The notes under the pieces: generated by a model
Seen by the model: the letters and a program-made list of their open reading frames with translations, nothing else
Told to the model about the DNA's origin: nothing
The model's database searches: none
Shown: positions 39,648 to 51,747 of the stretch, piece after piece
Numbering within the stretch: the stretch's first letter is position 1
Layout: each line of letters starts with the position of its first letter
Program-made: the position numbers and the translations under genes
Source of the DNA: Chionoecetes opilio
Taxonomy: Eukaryota > Arthropoda > Malacostraca > Decapoda > Majidae
Direction of reading: 5' to 3'
DNA length: 64,000 bases
NCBI GenBank assembly: GCA_016584305.1
Contig: JACEEZ010018529.1
Location: 189,945 to 253,944, forward strand

Positions 39648-39715
39648 ATTTTTGTAACACGTACTCATGACATTACGGTTACTGTTTTCATCACTTCTCT
39701 TATTACTTGAAATTA

Positions 39716-39932
39716 TTAACACTTTGAGGCCCATAACATAATTTCCATTGTAATTTGACCACCAATTGACGTTTTTTTAGTGAATGTAGGCAATATTTTA
39801 TAGATATGACCTGTTTAGTGTCCTTATCCACTAACTAATTTGGTATTTTCAGTTACTTTTCGTAATTTAATGGCTAACAACATATGATTTTATATATATA
39901 GCAAAGGAAAGATCTGGGTGTGAAGGGGTTAA
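39716..39932 (+). mobile_element. piggyBac-like MITE, copy 3
   Basis: It starts TTAACACTTTGAGGCCCA and ends GTGAAGGGGTTAA, with the same interior as the copy at 6032. Confidence 0.82.
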
Positions 39933-40368
39933 ATATGTCAATGCATATCAATAGCCTACTTTAGTCCACGAAAGACAACGAAAATATCATGGCATGAGGT
40001 CCATAAAAGAGCTTTGGCTTAATGGACCGTGGCTTGTATGACAGTAGAATTAATTATGAACATTATCATATTACACTAAACCGAATAAACCATCAAGTAT
40101 CAAGTATCATGAGCCAGTAACTTTATATTTATTTTTCATGTATTTTACGAAGCAATAATTCTTTGTCCCTTTCTTTTCACAACCACTCTCCACATCACTC
40201 AAGGGCTTTGCAGTCATCCATTTTAACCGCGACACCGAGGGGAAGCCGCGGCATTGAGGGGAACCGCGGGGACATGTCGTGGCGGGTCCCCTCACCTGTT
40301 CTGGAGTGTCAGGTGAGGGATTTTGTGTGTTTCATTTATTTATTTAGTGGTTTTTTTCTGTCTCGCTG

Positions 40369-40625
40369 TCTGTCTCTCTCTCTATCTGTCTCTCTCTCTG
40401 CCTGTCTCTGTCTGTTTCTCTTTTTCTCTTTGTCTGTCTCTCTCTGGCTGTCTCTCTCTCTGGTTGTCTCTCTCTGGCTGTCTCTCTCTGTCTGTCTCTC
40501 TCTGGCTGTCTCTCTCTGGCTGTCTCTCTCTCTGTCTGTCTCTCTCTGGCTGTCTCTCTCTCTGGCTGTCTCTCTCTCTGGCTGTCTCTCTCTCTGGCTC
40601 TCTCTCTCTGGCTCTCTCTCTCTGG

Positions 40626-40668
<43 letters not shown>

Positions 40669-40704
40669 CTCTCTGCTTCTGTCTCTCTCTCTCTCTCTCT
40701 CTGG

Positions 40705-40786
<82 letters not shown>
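40369..40786. repeat. (CT)n-rich compound repeat
   Basis: CT runs punctuated by CTGGCTGTCT and CTGTCTGTCT. Long open frames on both strands here are repeat artefacts. Confidence 0.97.
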
Positions 40787-40980
40787 ATCTTAACCTTTCT
40801 TTGATCCATTATATTTAGATTGAAGAAAAAATAAAAAGGAAATGTGTCCCCAAATTCGGAAAAAAGTCAGTCAGTCGAGCTATTGGAAACATTTGCCTCG
40901 GGTTGTTGACGGAAAACTTTTCAAGACCAGAAGTCCGACACAGTTGTTCTATTCGCAACACTGACTTGGTTTATTTTAAA

Positions 40981-41706
40981 AGGAACAACACAGGTAGGTT
41001 GTTAGGCTCGTTTGCAGGCGAGGAACACATATTTGTCATCAGTGCCGTTTCTAGATTTTTGGGGGGCCTTATGCGAAATGCTGTTTTGGGGCCCTATTCT
41101 GTAAAACTATGGGGGGGATTCCAAGGCCTCTAAGGTGGTCCGGAGGCACACCTTAAATATATTAAATGCATCAATCTGGTGCAGTTTAACCCCTTCACGC
41201 CCAGATCTTTCCTTTGCTATATAAAATTGTCAGTTGTCAGCCATAAAATTACGAAAAGTGGCTGAATATACCAAATTAACTAGTGGACAAGGATACTAAA
41301 CAGGTCATATCTGTAAAATATTGCTTATATTCACTAAAAATCGTTTAATGGCACCCAAATTACTATGGAAATTACGTTCTGGGTCTCAAGGGGTTAAAAC
41401 GAACAAAACAGGTAAAGGGGTTTGTTAGGCTCGTATACGTGCGTGAAACACATATTTATCATCAGTGCCGTTTCTAGCCTTTTCTGGGGCCCTATGCGAA
41501 ATGCTGTTTGGGGGCCCTATTGTGTACAACTATGGTGGGGGGATTCCAAGCCCTCTAAGGTGGTCTGGGGGCACTTTAAGAGGAAAAAGACTATTCTAAA
41601 AAAAAAAAAAAAATTATTTGGAGCTTGGGGGCCCTTTGGTAGCTTCGGGGGCTCTATGCAACCGGGTAGTTCGCATATAGTAGTAAGAAATGGCCCTGTT
41701 TGTCAT
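40981..41706. mobile_element. hAT MITE with duplicated left end and 8-bp TSD
   Basis: A left end CAGTGCCGTTTCTAG begins at 41040 and again at 41463. The single right end (the complement of CAGGGCCATTTCTTACTA) finishes at 41698. The flank TTTGTCAT at 41032-41039 exactly matches 41699-41706; the flank of the second left end is TTTATCAT. About 55 bp of flanking sequence (GTTAGGCTCGT...ACACATATTT) is duplicated with each left end, so a segment was tandemly duplicated. A piggyBac-like MITE lies between the copies. Confidence 0.85.
41186..41397 (-). mobile_element. piggyBac-like MITE, copy 4 (inverted)
   Basis: It reads TTAACCCCTTCACGCCC at the left and CTCAAGGGGTTAA at the right, the reverse orientation of the copy at 6032. 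Length 212 bp. Confidence 0.85.
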
Positions 41707-41989
41707 GAAGCAAAGTAAATCAAACCGCAAAAATACTTCACGAAACTGGAGCAATAAAAGAAACACGACGGAAGCGAAAGGAACGAAAAAGTAATTCCCT
41801 TTAACTGAAAACTTTGAAATTTATGTTATCGTACCTCCGAGATTGAGCTGAACTTGGAGAAAGAAAGGTCTTCATAGTGTGTACGTGAAGAGACGTAGGG
41901 GAGGATTAGACCATGTAACAAGAACCTTTTTGCCATCAATGTAATGGTGATTATTGTATTTGTTTAGGTAAGTCTTCCTCAATGATTTG

Positions 41990-42357
<368 letters not shown>

Positions 42358-42544
42358 GTTATTATGTAGTACAAGGAGAAGAATTTGTATATTTATGAGA
42401 TTAGGTGTTGGGGAGAAAACAAATCACAAAAACATGAAGTAACACTCTCCTTCCTGCCACACTATAATTGGAAAAATTCTCCAGCGAGTCCTGATAAAGA
42501 GCTGCTGTACGTTAAGCCTTGCGGGTGTGACTTTGTTTTCCCTC

Positions 42545-45155
42545 TTTCTTCCTATATTTGTCGCCCTTTTTCCTCTTTTCCTCTTTTCTTGAATACTAAT
42601 TAGTCCTTCCCTTTTTCTTCCTATATTTGTCGCCCTGTTCCCTTTTCTTCCTATATTTGTCGCCCTGTTCCCTCTTTCTTCCTATATTTGTCGCCCTGTT
42701 CCCTCTTTCTTCCTATATTTGTCGCCCTGTTCCCCTTTCTTCCTATATTTGTCGCCCTGTTCCCCTTTCTTCCTATATTTGTCGCCCTGTTCCCCTTTCT
42801 TCCTATATTTGTCGCCTGTTCCCTCTTTCTTCCTATATTTGTCGCCCTGTTCCCTCTTTCTTCCTATATTTGTCGCCCTGTTCCCTCTTTCTTCCTATAT
42901 TTATCGCCCTGTTCCCTTTTTCTTCCTATATTTGTCGCCCTGTTCCCTCTTTCTTCCTATATTTGTCGCCCTGTTCCCTCTTTCTTCCTATATTTGTCGC
43001 CCTGTTCCCTCTTTCTTCCTATATTTGTCACCCTGTTCCCTTTTTCTTCCTATATTTGTCGCCCTGTTCCCTCTTTCTTCCTATATTTGTCACCCTGTTC
43101 CCTCTTTCTTCCTATATTTGTCACCCTGTTCCCTTTTTCTTCCTATATTTGTCGCCCTGTTCCCTCTTTCTTCCTATATTTGTCGCCCTGTTCCCTCTTT
43201 CTTCCTATATTTGTCGCCCTGTTCCCTCTTTCTTCCTATATTTGTCGCCCTGTTCCCTCTTTCTTCCTATATTTGTCGCGCTGTTCCCTCTTTCTTCTTA
43301 CATTTGTCGCCCTGTTCCCTCTTTCTTCCTATATTTGTCGCCCTGTTCCCTCTTTCTTCCTATATTTGTCGCCCTTTTTCCCCTTTCTCTCCTATATTTG
43401 TCGCCCTGTTCCCTCTTTCTTCCTATATTTATCGCCCTGTTCCCTCTTTCTACCTATATTTGTCGCCCTTTTTCCCCCTTTCTTCCTATATTTATCGCCC
43501 TGTTCCCTCTTTCTTCCTATATTTATCGCCCTGTTCCCTCTTTCTTCCTATATTTGTCGCCCTGTTCCCTCTTTCTTCCTATATTTGTCGCCCTGTTCCC
43601 TCTTTCTTCCTATATTTGTCGCCCTGTTCCCCCTTTCTTCCTATATTTGTCGCCCTGTTCCCCCTTTCTTCCTATATTTGTCGCCCTGTTCCCTCTTTTC
43701 TTCCTATATTTGTCGCCCTGTTCCCCCTTTCTTCCTATATTTGTCGCCCTGTTCCCCTTTCTTCCTATATTTGTCGCCCTGTTCCCTCTTTCTTCCTATA
43801 TTTGTCGCCCTGTTCCCTCTTTCTTCCTATATTTGTCGCCCTTTTTCCCTTTCTTCCTATATTTTGTCGCCCTGTTCCCTCTTTCTTCCTATATTTGTCG
43901 CCCTGTTCCCTCTTTCTTCCTATATTTGTCGCCCTGTTCCCTCTTTCTTCCTATATTTGTCGCCCTGTTCCCTCTTTCTTCCTATATTTGTCGCCCTTTT
44001 CCCTCTTTCTTCCTATATTTGTCGCCCTGTTCCCTCTTCCTATATTTGTCGCCCTGTTCCCTCTTTCCTTCCTATATTTGTCGCCCTGTTCCCTCTTTCT
44101 TCCTATATTTGTCGCCCTGTTCCCCCTTTCTTCCTATATTTGTCACCCTGTTCCCTTTTTCTTCCTATATTTGTCGCCCTGTTCCCTCTTTCTTCCTATA
44201 TTTGTCACCCTGTTCCCTCTTTCTTCCTATATTTGTCACCCTGTTCCCTTTTTCTTCCTATATTTGTCGCCCTGTTCCCTCTTTCTTCCTATATTTGTCA
44301 CCCTGTTCCCTCTTTCTTCCTATATTTGTCGCCCTGTTCCCTCTTTCTTCCTATATTTGTCACCCTGTTCCCTTTTCTTCCTATATTTGTCGCCCTGTTC
44401 CCTCTTTCTTCCTATATTTGTCGCTCTGTTCCCTTTTCTTCCTATATTTGTCGCTCTGTTCCCTTTTTCTTCCTATATTTGTCGCCCTGTTCCTCTTTTC
44501 TTCCTATATTTGTCGCCCTGTTCCCTTTTTCTTCCTATATTTGTCGCCCTGTTCCCTCTTTCTTCCTATATTTGTCGCCCTGTTCCCTCTTTCTTCCTAT
44601 ATTTGTCGCCCTGTTCCCTCTTTCTTCCTATATTTGTCGCTCTGTTCCCTTTTTCTTCCTATATTTGTCGCTCTGTTCCCTTTTTCTTCCTATATTTGTC
44701 GCCCTGTTCCCTCTTTCTTCCTATATTTGTCGCCCTGTTCCCTTTTTCTTCCTATATTTGTCGCTCTGTTCCCTTTTTCTTCCTATATTTGTCGCCCTGT
44801 TCCCTCTTTCTTCCTATATTTGTCGCCCTGTTCCCTCTTTCTTCCTATATTTGTCGCCCTGTTCCCTCTTTCTTCCTATATTTGTCGCCCTGTTCCCTCT
44901 TTCTTCCTATATTTGTCGCCCTGTTCCCTCTTTCTTCCTATATTTGTCGCCCTGTTCCCTCTTTCTTCCTATATTTGTCGCCCTGTTCCCCCTTGCTTCC
45001 TATATTTGTCGCCCTGTTCCCTCTTTCTTCCTATATTTGTCGCCCTGTTCCCTCTTTCTTCCTATATTTGTCGCCCTGTTCCCCCTTGCTTCCTATATTT
45101 GTCGCCCTGTTCCCTCTTTCTTCCTATATTTGTCGCCCTTTTCCCTCTTCCTTTC
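42545..45155. repeat. 31-bp minisatellite, about 84 copies (2.6 kb)
   Basis: Units contain CCTATATTTGTCGCCCTGTT then CCCTCTTTCTT, with variants (CACC for CGCC, ATCG, T-run length). Because 31 is one more than a multiple of 3 and the unit has no plus-strand stop, all three forward frames stay open for more than 800 codons. No protein is inferred. Confidence 0.97.
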
Positions 45156-45402
45156 CTCGTTGTTGGCTCGCCCATGAAACCAAGTATTTTTTGTTGGAAG
45201 CTTCATATATTTTTTCCATCTGACGTACCCTTGCCTCACGCCCCTCACGCCCACACCCTCCCTTTCAACACATCGTGCCGTGCGGGTATGCTTTCACTGA
45301 CTAAAAGACTTCTGACAAACGCTGATGCTAACGTGCTGACTGCCTGATGCTAGTGTCTCTGCTGGTGCTTTTATTCGTTGCTGCAGCTGTCGTCGTCAAT
45401 TG

Positions 45403-45410
<8 letters not shown>

Positions 45411-45452
<42 letters not shown>
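45411..45452. repeat. (TG)n microsatellite
   Basis: A TG run of about 42 bp. A second run lies at 45619-45678. Confidence 0.96.
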
Positions 45453-45453
<1 letters not shown>

Positions 45454-45618
45454 TATTTACCTAGTTGTGTTTTTCAGGGCCTGAGCTACAATCGTGTGGT
45501 TCCGTCTCCGTATCTACATTTATCCAGTCTTTCTTTCAACTGGTGCATATTCTTTGCCGAAAACGTCTACATTTCTATGAGGGAAGCTGTACTTCTTTAT
45601 GTTGTTCAGAGATCTATC

Positions 45619-45678
<60 letters not shown>
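45619..45678. repeat. (TG)n microsatellite
   Basis: A TG run of about 60 bp followed by a G-rich stretch. Confidence 0.96.
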
Positions 45679-45680
<2 letters not shown>

Positions 45681-46105
45681 GGTGGGGGGGAGGTCAGAAC
45701 TAGGAGTGAAGTTTATTAATGCTGCTGTTAAAAGAATGGAGAAATACTGGCGAGGGAGGGATGGATGGCAGAGTACAAGAAGCAAAAGTGTGGCTAAAAA
45801 TGTTGAGTTATAGTACAGGTTGTTATTTGTACGATTTTTAAATGGCAGGATTTGTTACGAGGCTTGTTCGGTGGATTTTTATACGATTTTTTTGTAGTAT
45901 AATTAGTAGTATAATTAGTAGTACCTATAATTACAGTCAGTATAATTGCTCTGATAGTTTGGAGTTCGGAGGGATGCAGCAGACAAAGAGGCAGGAACAC
46001 AACATGAGCAGGAAAGCAGGCGTTAACGAATAGTATTTCCTGAAAGAAAGTGAAGTTGACATTTGAAAAAAAACTCCATCTCAGAAAAGGCAGTCGGGAT
46101 GTGTG

Positions 46106-46380
46106 CACTCTTAGAAAAAAAAGGGTAGGAAAAGGGTAGAAAAAGGGTGTTTGTAGTGATGAAATACTGCTACCCTTTTTCTACCCTTACAAATATACCC
46201 TTTCGGATCGACGCAAATATACCCTTTTCCAACCCTCTCGTCTAAAAAGGGTAGATAAAGGGTAGATGAAGGGTATAATCGGCAGCATCTACCCTCCAGC
46301 CTGGACATAGGGTTTAAAAAGGGTAGTGATGGTGCGATGTAACAATTCGACCCTTAATGTACCCCCAATTTCTGAGAGTG
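46106..46380. mobile_element. MITE with CACTCTTAGAAA ends and AGGGTA repeats
   Basis: The left end CACTCTTAGAAAAAAAAGGG pairs with the right end (CCCCCAATTTCTGAGAGTG). The interior is dense in AGGGTAGAAAAAGGGT and its complement, giving strong self-pairing. It is flanked by TGTG on both sides, a possible 4-bp TSD. Superfamily not assigned. Confidence 0.72.
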
Positions 46381-46449
46381 TGTGTCCTGGGGAATCTCCT
46401 GCGGTGATAGAGAAACAGAGACTCGGTATAGCGAGGTTATTAGGCGTTA

Positions 46450-46682
46450 TTAACCCCTTTACGCCCAGATCTTTCCTTTTCCATATAAAATCATCTGTCG
46501 TTAGCCATAAAATTACGAAAAGTAATTAATATACAAATATTTACCCTTTAATATACCAAATTAGCAAGTGGACAAGGATACTAAACAGGTCATATATATA
46601 AAATTTTGCTTATATTAATTAAAATCGTCTAAAAATAGCCTAATTACAATGAAAAATTACGTTATGGGCGTGAAGGGGTTAA
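46450..46682 (-). mobile_element. piggyBac-like MITE, copy 5 (inverted)
   Basis: It starts TTAACCCCTTTACGCCCAG and ends GTGAAGGGGTTAA. It has a short extra insertion near 46525-46550 compared with the others. Confidence 0.82.
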
Positions 46683-46848
46683 TTAGGTAGGAATAGTCTC
46701 CAGCAAGGATGTCAAATCACTCTTCAAATAAGAAAGCACCGACGTCTGCTGTGTCGCTGATTTAACCTTGATGGCGCTCATGCTAAGGAAATACGCCTGG
46801 GAAAGCCTATCCCTTTATACCACCAGCAGGCAGTTCCTCAAGAAACTC

Positions 46849-47329
46849 TACCGTAGATAACAGTAAAGTCGCCAGGACAACTTTTGTTTCTGTTTACAGA
46901 CGTGTGGGGGCGTTAATACTTACATTTCTACATCCATGATTTCAGGAAAGTTAGAAGGGGCTATCTGGAGAATCTGTGTCATTTTGTTTCTTCATCTGTG
47001 TCATATTATGGCTATAAATGAACAAATTACAAAAATATCACCAGAGTGGCGACCAACAGTCAAGTCGCCATCTAGTGTTTATTTACTGAGTGTCCTACCG
47101 CTGTCGTCGTCGCCCGAAGAAAAAAAAGCGTAGTGAAATTTGAAACCGTATATACTTGCAGATACAAAGCATAAAACGACGCTGAAACAGAGTAGATTAT
47201 ACAGTCATGATATAAACTACTGTGTATCATCTTCAGTGGCACATCAAAATCAGTAGTAATGCTATAATTCGTAATATATGGCGCCTGGCGACATGATTGC
47301 AGGTGGCGACTTGACTGTTATCTACGGTA
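46849..47329. mobile_element. TA-flanked inverted-repeat element (Tc1/mariner-like MITE)
   Basis: The left end CCGTAGATAACAGTAAAGTC (46851) matches the complement of the right end (GACTTGACTGTTATCTACGG, to 47327) with one mismatch. TA lies on each side. 477 bp, no transposase frame. Confidence 0.78.
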
Positions 47330-48904
47330 ACTGACCTGTCGGCAAATGAAGTTAGTGAAAGGCAACGTTTGTCTCCTTCAGGCATTCATAAAACGGTCCT
47401 TCAAGAGTGTTCTGAGAAGTACGTCCGTCTTCCTTTATGAATAAATTGCATATTTCTTCTCAAGAGGAGCCATATATGAAAAAAATTCGCAGGACAGGTA
47501 ACTAAAGCTTAAGCGCCGGGGCCTGTAGGTTCATCCTCCTTGTGTCGTGCAGCTCAACACTTTCAAACAATACAAAAAATGTTTGAGTGGGCTAGAGGAA
47601 TTGGTGGGCGCATCGATAATGTTGAGGGAGCACAGGCTCGCGCGGCGTGTAGTGCGTTCAGGCGTCTGTTTGTGACGCATTATACTGGAATAACAGCCGC
47701 CAATAACTTCATATAGGACTCATTACATTTGCCGTCGCCGATAAGTTTTTTCTAGTCATTTTAGCGGAAACTCGCAACAGTGTAAATAGAGACAATGTAT
47801 TCGTTGTCAGTGAAAAGAGGAGGTGCTTGGCGCCCATCACTGCCGTGGGCTGGGCCGGGAAGGTAGGCATTGGGACGGTGACAGGACCATCAGTAACACG
47901 GAGCCTTGCCGTGGATTGCTCCGCTCCGTTGAGGGTGGGCAGCAAGACCACCACTGAAGCGGGGAAGCGAGTGACGTGTATGGGCTGGTCTTCCTTATAG
48001 AGGATGTGATCACAGTGCAGGGGGGGCGACCCCTCCCCTCCTCAACGGCCTCTCAGGATGGGCGCAGGCTGGCCAAGACCACAAGCCGAGGAGCGTTCTG
48101 ACCTGAGCACGGTGATCAGGCTGGTGGAAGTGTTTCTCCAGGAAGCCACAAGGTCCTCGTTCCCTCGCTCCCTATACGTTCCCTCGCTGAAGGGTGACAC
48201 GCAGAGAAGCAAGGGGTGGATGTCCCAGTGCGGTGGTAACAGCTGTTTGGGAACCGAAGAAACGGACAGCCACTGCAGAGTAATAGAGTGAAGGGAAGTT
48301 AAGCAATGATGCATCAGACAGGTGATAGGAGCATAACCCATCGTCAATGCGGCATCTGACGCTGTATTAAGAAATAATAAGAAATAAGGTTACTGGAGTG
48401 CGTGGTGAGTGGCAGTGAGGAGATGGAGAGTGTGAGAAGACCCAGCTGCGGGAGGCATTGAGCGCTGCCTGAGTGCCTGAGTGCCTGAGTGGCCGTGGCG
48501 TGACAAGCGGTGTCTCTGGACGCGTCTTTTGTTTGTCACTATTGTTGCCCGCCACGCGACGAGAGGCTGTGCGCGCCTTGGCAAAGACTCATATTGAAGG
48601 TGAACGTTCTCGCTTGTTAACAGACTCCTAATTTGTGGCGTCTGCTAATCTATGAATGTCTCACGGTCGGCATGATTTGTATAATGATGGCAAAAACATT
48701 TATCTACTTCTCAATTTTTTTTTCCATCACTGGCATAAGAGTAAGATGTCCATTAAAGACAATAGGTTTAATGGTTGATGTCTTCACACACATTTAATTT
48801 TAGGTGTACAATGAAAGACACGCAACAAGTTCAATAGCCTGTGCATAGTGGTGGCTAGTGTTGTACGTGTGTTCGCCGGTGTTCTTGTTATGCCGCTGTG
48901 TTCC
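47330..48904. other. Intergenic sequence, no gene recognised
   Basis: GC-richer parts (47820-48290) contain open frames on both strands, but no splice structure or known motif supports them. A short triple GAGTGCCTGA repeat lies near 48470-48490. Confidence 0.35.
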
Positions 48905-49114
48905 TTAACCCCTTCACGCCCAGATTTTTCCTTTGCTATACAAAATTATTTGTTGTTAGCCATGAAATTTCGAAAAGTAACTGAATATACCAAATTAGCT
49001 CGTGGACAAGGATATAAACATGTCATATCTATAAAATATTGCTTATATTCATTAAAATCATCTGATGGTACCCAAAATACAATGGAAATTACGTTCTGGG
49101 CCTCAAGGGGTTAA
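48905..49114 (-). mobile_element. piggyBac-like MITE, copy 6 (inverted)
   Basis: It starts TTAACCCCTTCACGCCC and ends CTCAAGGGGTTAA, 210 bp, like the copy at 41186. Confidence 0.85.
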
Positions 49115-49470
49115 ATAGACTAGACTCAAGAAGAAGGTCACCTCAGTGTGTGTGTGTGAGGGGGGGGGAGGAGCCTTGACCTTGCTAAAGAAGAATTACC
49201 GCGGTGGCGTAAGTTACAAGTTAAGCCTTAAAGGGAAGGAGGCGCAACCTTAATGGAAACTTCTTAGTGTCAAGAAAAAAAAATAACTTAGAATGAAAAT
49301 AATGAATCTTTTCCTCTACGGTGTCGTTAAGGAGAGGAGAGTTGCCTGCCGCGGAACCGTGTTGGCCGTAATGTTTGCTTTTTGTTTTCTTCGCACAGTT
49401 TATTGCTGCAAGAATAGGAGGAAAAAGAGGAGGAGGAAGAGGAGCAGGTGGAGGAGAAAATTGGGAGAAC

Positions 49471-49472
49471 GA

Positions 49473-49563
<91 letters not shown>

Positions 49564-49571
49564 TGTTGTGT

Positions 49572-49610
<39 letters not shown>

Positions 49611-49612
49611 TT
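49471..49612. repeat. (TA)n followed by (TG)n
   Basis: About 70 bp of TA with one phase slip, then about 70 bp of TG with small interruptions. Confidence 0.97.
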
Positions 49613-50039
49613 GTGTGTTAGAACATAAACAGACTTTCTGCTGTGCATCTAGCTCAACAAATCTCCACGATGAACTCTGCTTCTTTACTTGTATATTTCC
49701 GCTGGTTATCACTGCCCTTCCGCTTCAGTAGAAGGAAAGAAAACCAGTCACTTAATTCCTGCCTGATAATAATACTTTAGTCCTTCACAATAACATCAAC
49801 AAGATTGTTTATGGTCACTAGTGTTTTACATCGATAGTTCTTTTTTTTCCTAAAGTTGTGCAGCAAAACTACCTAATTGGAACCGGATTGGATCACAGCA
49901 TTCCCTACAAGGAGTGGACAGTCCCACGCTCACCCGTATGTGCATATGCTACACATGTTACTGCACAATACACCAGTCAATATATAGAGGGCTGATTACT
50001 CTATGAGTCTATATAGAACAATGATCCTTCTATTTTTTT

Positions 50040-50420
50040 TTATGGGTGGTTAATGGGGGGGTATAATGGGGGTAGGGTGGTATAATGGGTGGTTAATGGG
50101 GGGTATAATGGGGTTAGGGGGGTATAATGGGGGTTAATGGGGGTAGGGGGGTATAATGGGGGGTTAATGGGGGTAGGGGGGAATAATGGGGGTAGGGGGG
50201 TATAATGGGGGTAGGGGGGTATAATGGGGGGTTAATGGGGGTAGGGGGGAATAATGGGGGTAGGGGGGTATAATGGGGGGTTAATGGGGGTAGGGGGTAT
50301 AATGGGGGTTAATGGGGGTAGGGGGGAATAATGGGGGTAGGGGGGTATAATGGGGGGTTAATGGGGGTAAGGGGGAATAATGGGGGTAGGGGGGTATAAT
50401 GGGGGGTTAATGGGGGGAAT
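50040..50420. repeat. G-rich minisatellite (GGGGGTATAATGGGG type)
   Basis: Imperfect tandem blocks of TATAATGGGGG, TTAATGGGGG and TAGGGGGG, with 15-50-bp higher-order repetition. G-runs of 4-6 recur every 6-10 bases. Confidence 0.95.
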
Positions 50421-50940
50421 AAATACGGTACGAACAGAAAAGGATGGAGAAATAGCAGGTATTAAAGAGGTCTCGTTAGTAGTGGAGAGGTTGCAATCAG
50501 GGAAATGGCTGTGGGTGGTTAAGGGAGCACGGTGGTGGAGCGGCGCCAGCTGGTGAAGGGTCGGCAGGTGGTGGAGGGTCGGCAGGTGGTGGCAGGGTCG
50601 GTAGGTGGTGGAGGGTCGGCAGCTGGTGGAGGGAATGCAGGTGGTATTAAGGTGGCGCTGGGTGGGTGGTGGTAGAGTGTTTTACATATTTCAAGCATCG
50701 GAAAACTGCTTAAAACGTGACTGGAAGCTTAGTGGCACGCTGCGTAAGATTAGCATATCAGTATTAATATCAAGTATAGGCGTCCAGCCTCTCGCCCCTT
50801 TGCTTTTGGCTCAGTTCTTGCGGCTGGAACGGTGGCAGCGAGCTCAAAGTGCTTTTAAAGTACCTAGTCTACAGAAGTTACAGAAGTCTACAACAAGCAA
50901 CATAAGTTATTGTTAAACCGAAGTTTATTTACCTCTAATT

Positions 50941-51182
50941 AAAACATTACGCTAATTAATCATTAAGGGCTTGTTCTACGCAAAAAGTTTGTTTCACAGA
51001 CCCCCATTGATTTTGACCACTACATGCATGTCAAATTTCAGCTCAATCCGACAATATTTAAATAATTACGCTAATTACTCATTAAGGGCTTGTTTTACGC
51101 AAAAAGTTTGTTTAACAGACCCCCATTGATTTTGACAGCACTACTTGCATGTCAAATTTCAGCTCAATCCGACAATATTTAG
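50941..51182. repeat. Tandem duplication, about 120-bp unit
   Basis: Two adjacent copies share CATTAAGGGCTTGTTYTACG, CAGACCCCCATTGATTTTGA and CAAATTTCAGCTCAATCCGA, with modest divergence. Confidence 0.93.
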
Positions 51183-51319
51183 GAGTAGTTATTCACTTTT
51201 TGGCTTAAACTTGGTTCCACGGGTCTTATGGTAAGAAGCAGCTCGCTTCGCTCGCTGCCAATTACAAATCCTTCATCACGATTCAGTAACCAGCGGGAAA
51301 GGAATGGGAAACAAGTGAT

Positions 51320-51324
<5 letters not shown>

Positions 51325-51391
<67 letters not shown>

Positions 51392-51503
51392 CACGTACGT
51401 ACATAGGATGAAAAATGTACTGAAAACCAAACAAATAACGCAAAAATAAGTGAGGATAATAAAATAGAACGATAATTAGTAATACGCAGATCTGTCAGAA
51501 TAA

Positions 51504-51578
<75 letters not shown>

Positions 51579-51591
51579 AGAGAGAAGAGAG

Positions 51592-51626
<35 letters not shown>
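51325..51626. repeat. (GA)n microsatellites, two runs
   Basis: GA runs at 51325-51389 and 51507-51626, the second with AGAG interruptions. Confidence 0.97.
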
Positions 51627-51630
<4 letters not shown>

Positions 51631-51747
51631 AACAGGTGCCGCAAGCTACTCATTAATACTCTCCCTCAGGTGAGAGGAGTCAGGTGTTGAGGTCACGTTA
51701 GAGACACTCGGTATTTATATTTACCAGAGTCATATAGCACCTTAGGT

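Noticed and set aside
42627..45347. Open frame of 906 codons (and two others over 800) on the plus strand
   Set aside because: It lies wholly in a 31-bp minisatellite without stop codons; all three frames are open at once and the translation is one short repeat.
47709..48347. Overlapping frames on both strands in GC-rich DNA
   Set aside because: Neither strand shows family motifs or consistent splice signals; GC content alone lengthens chance frames.
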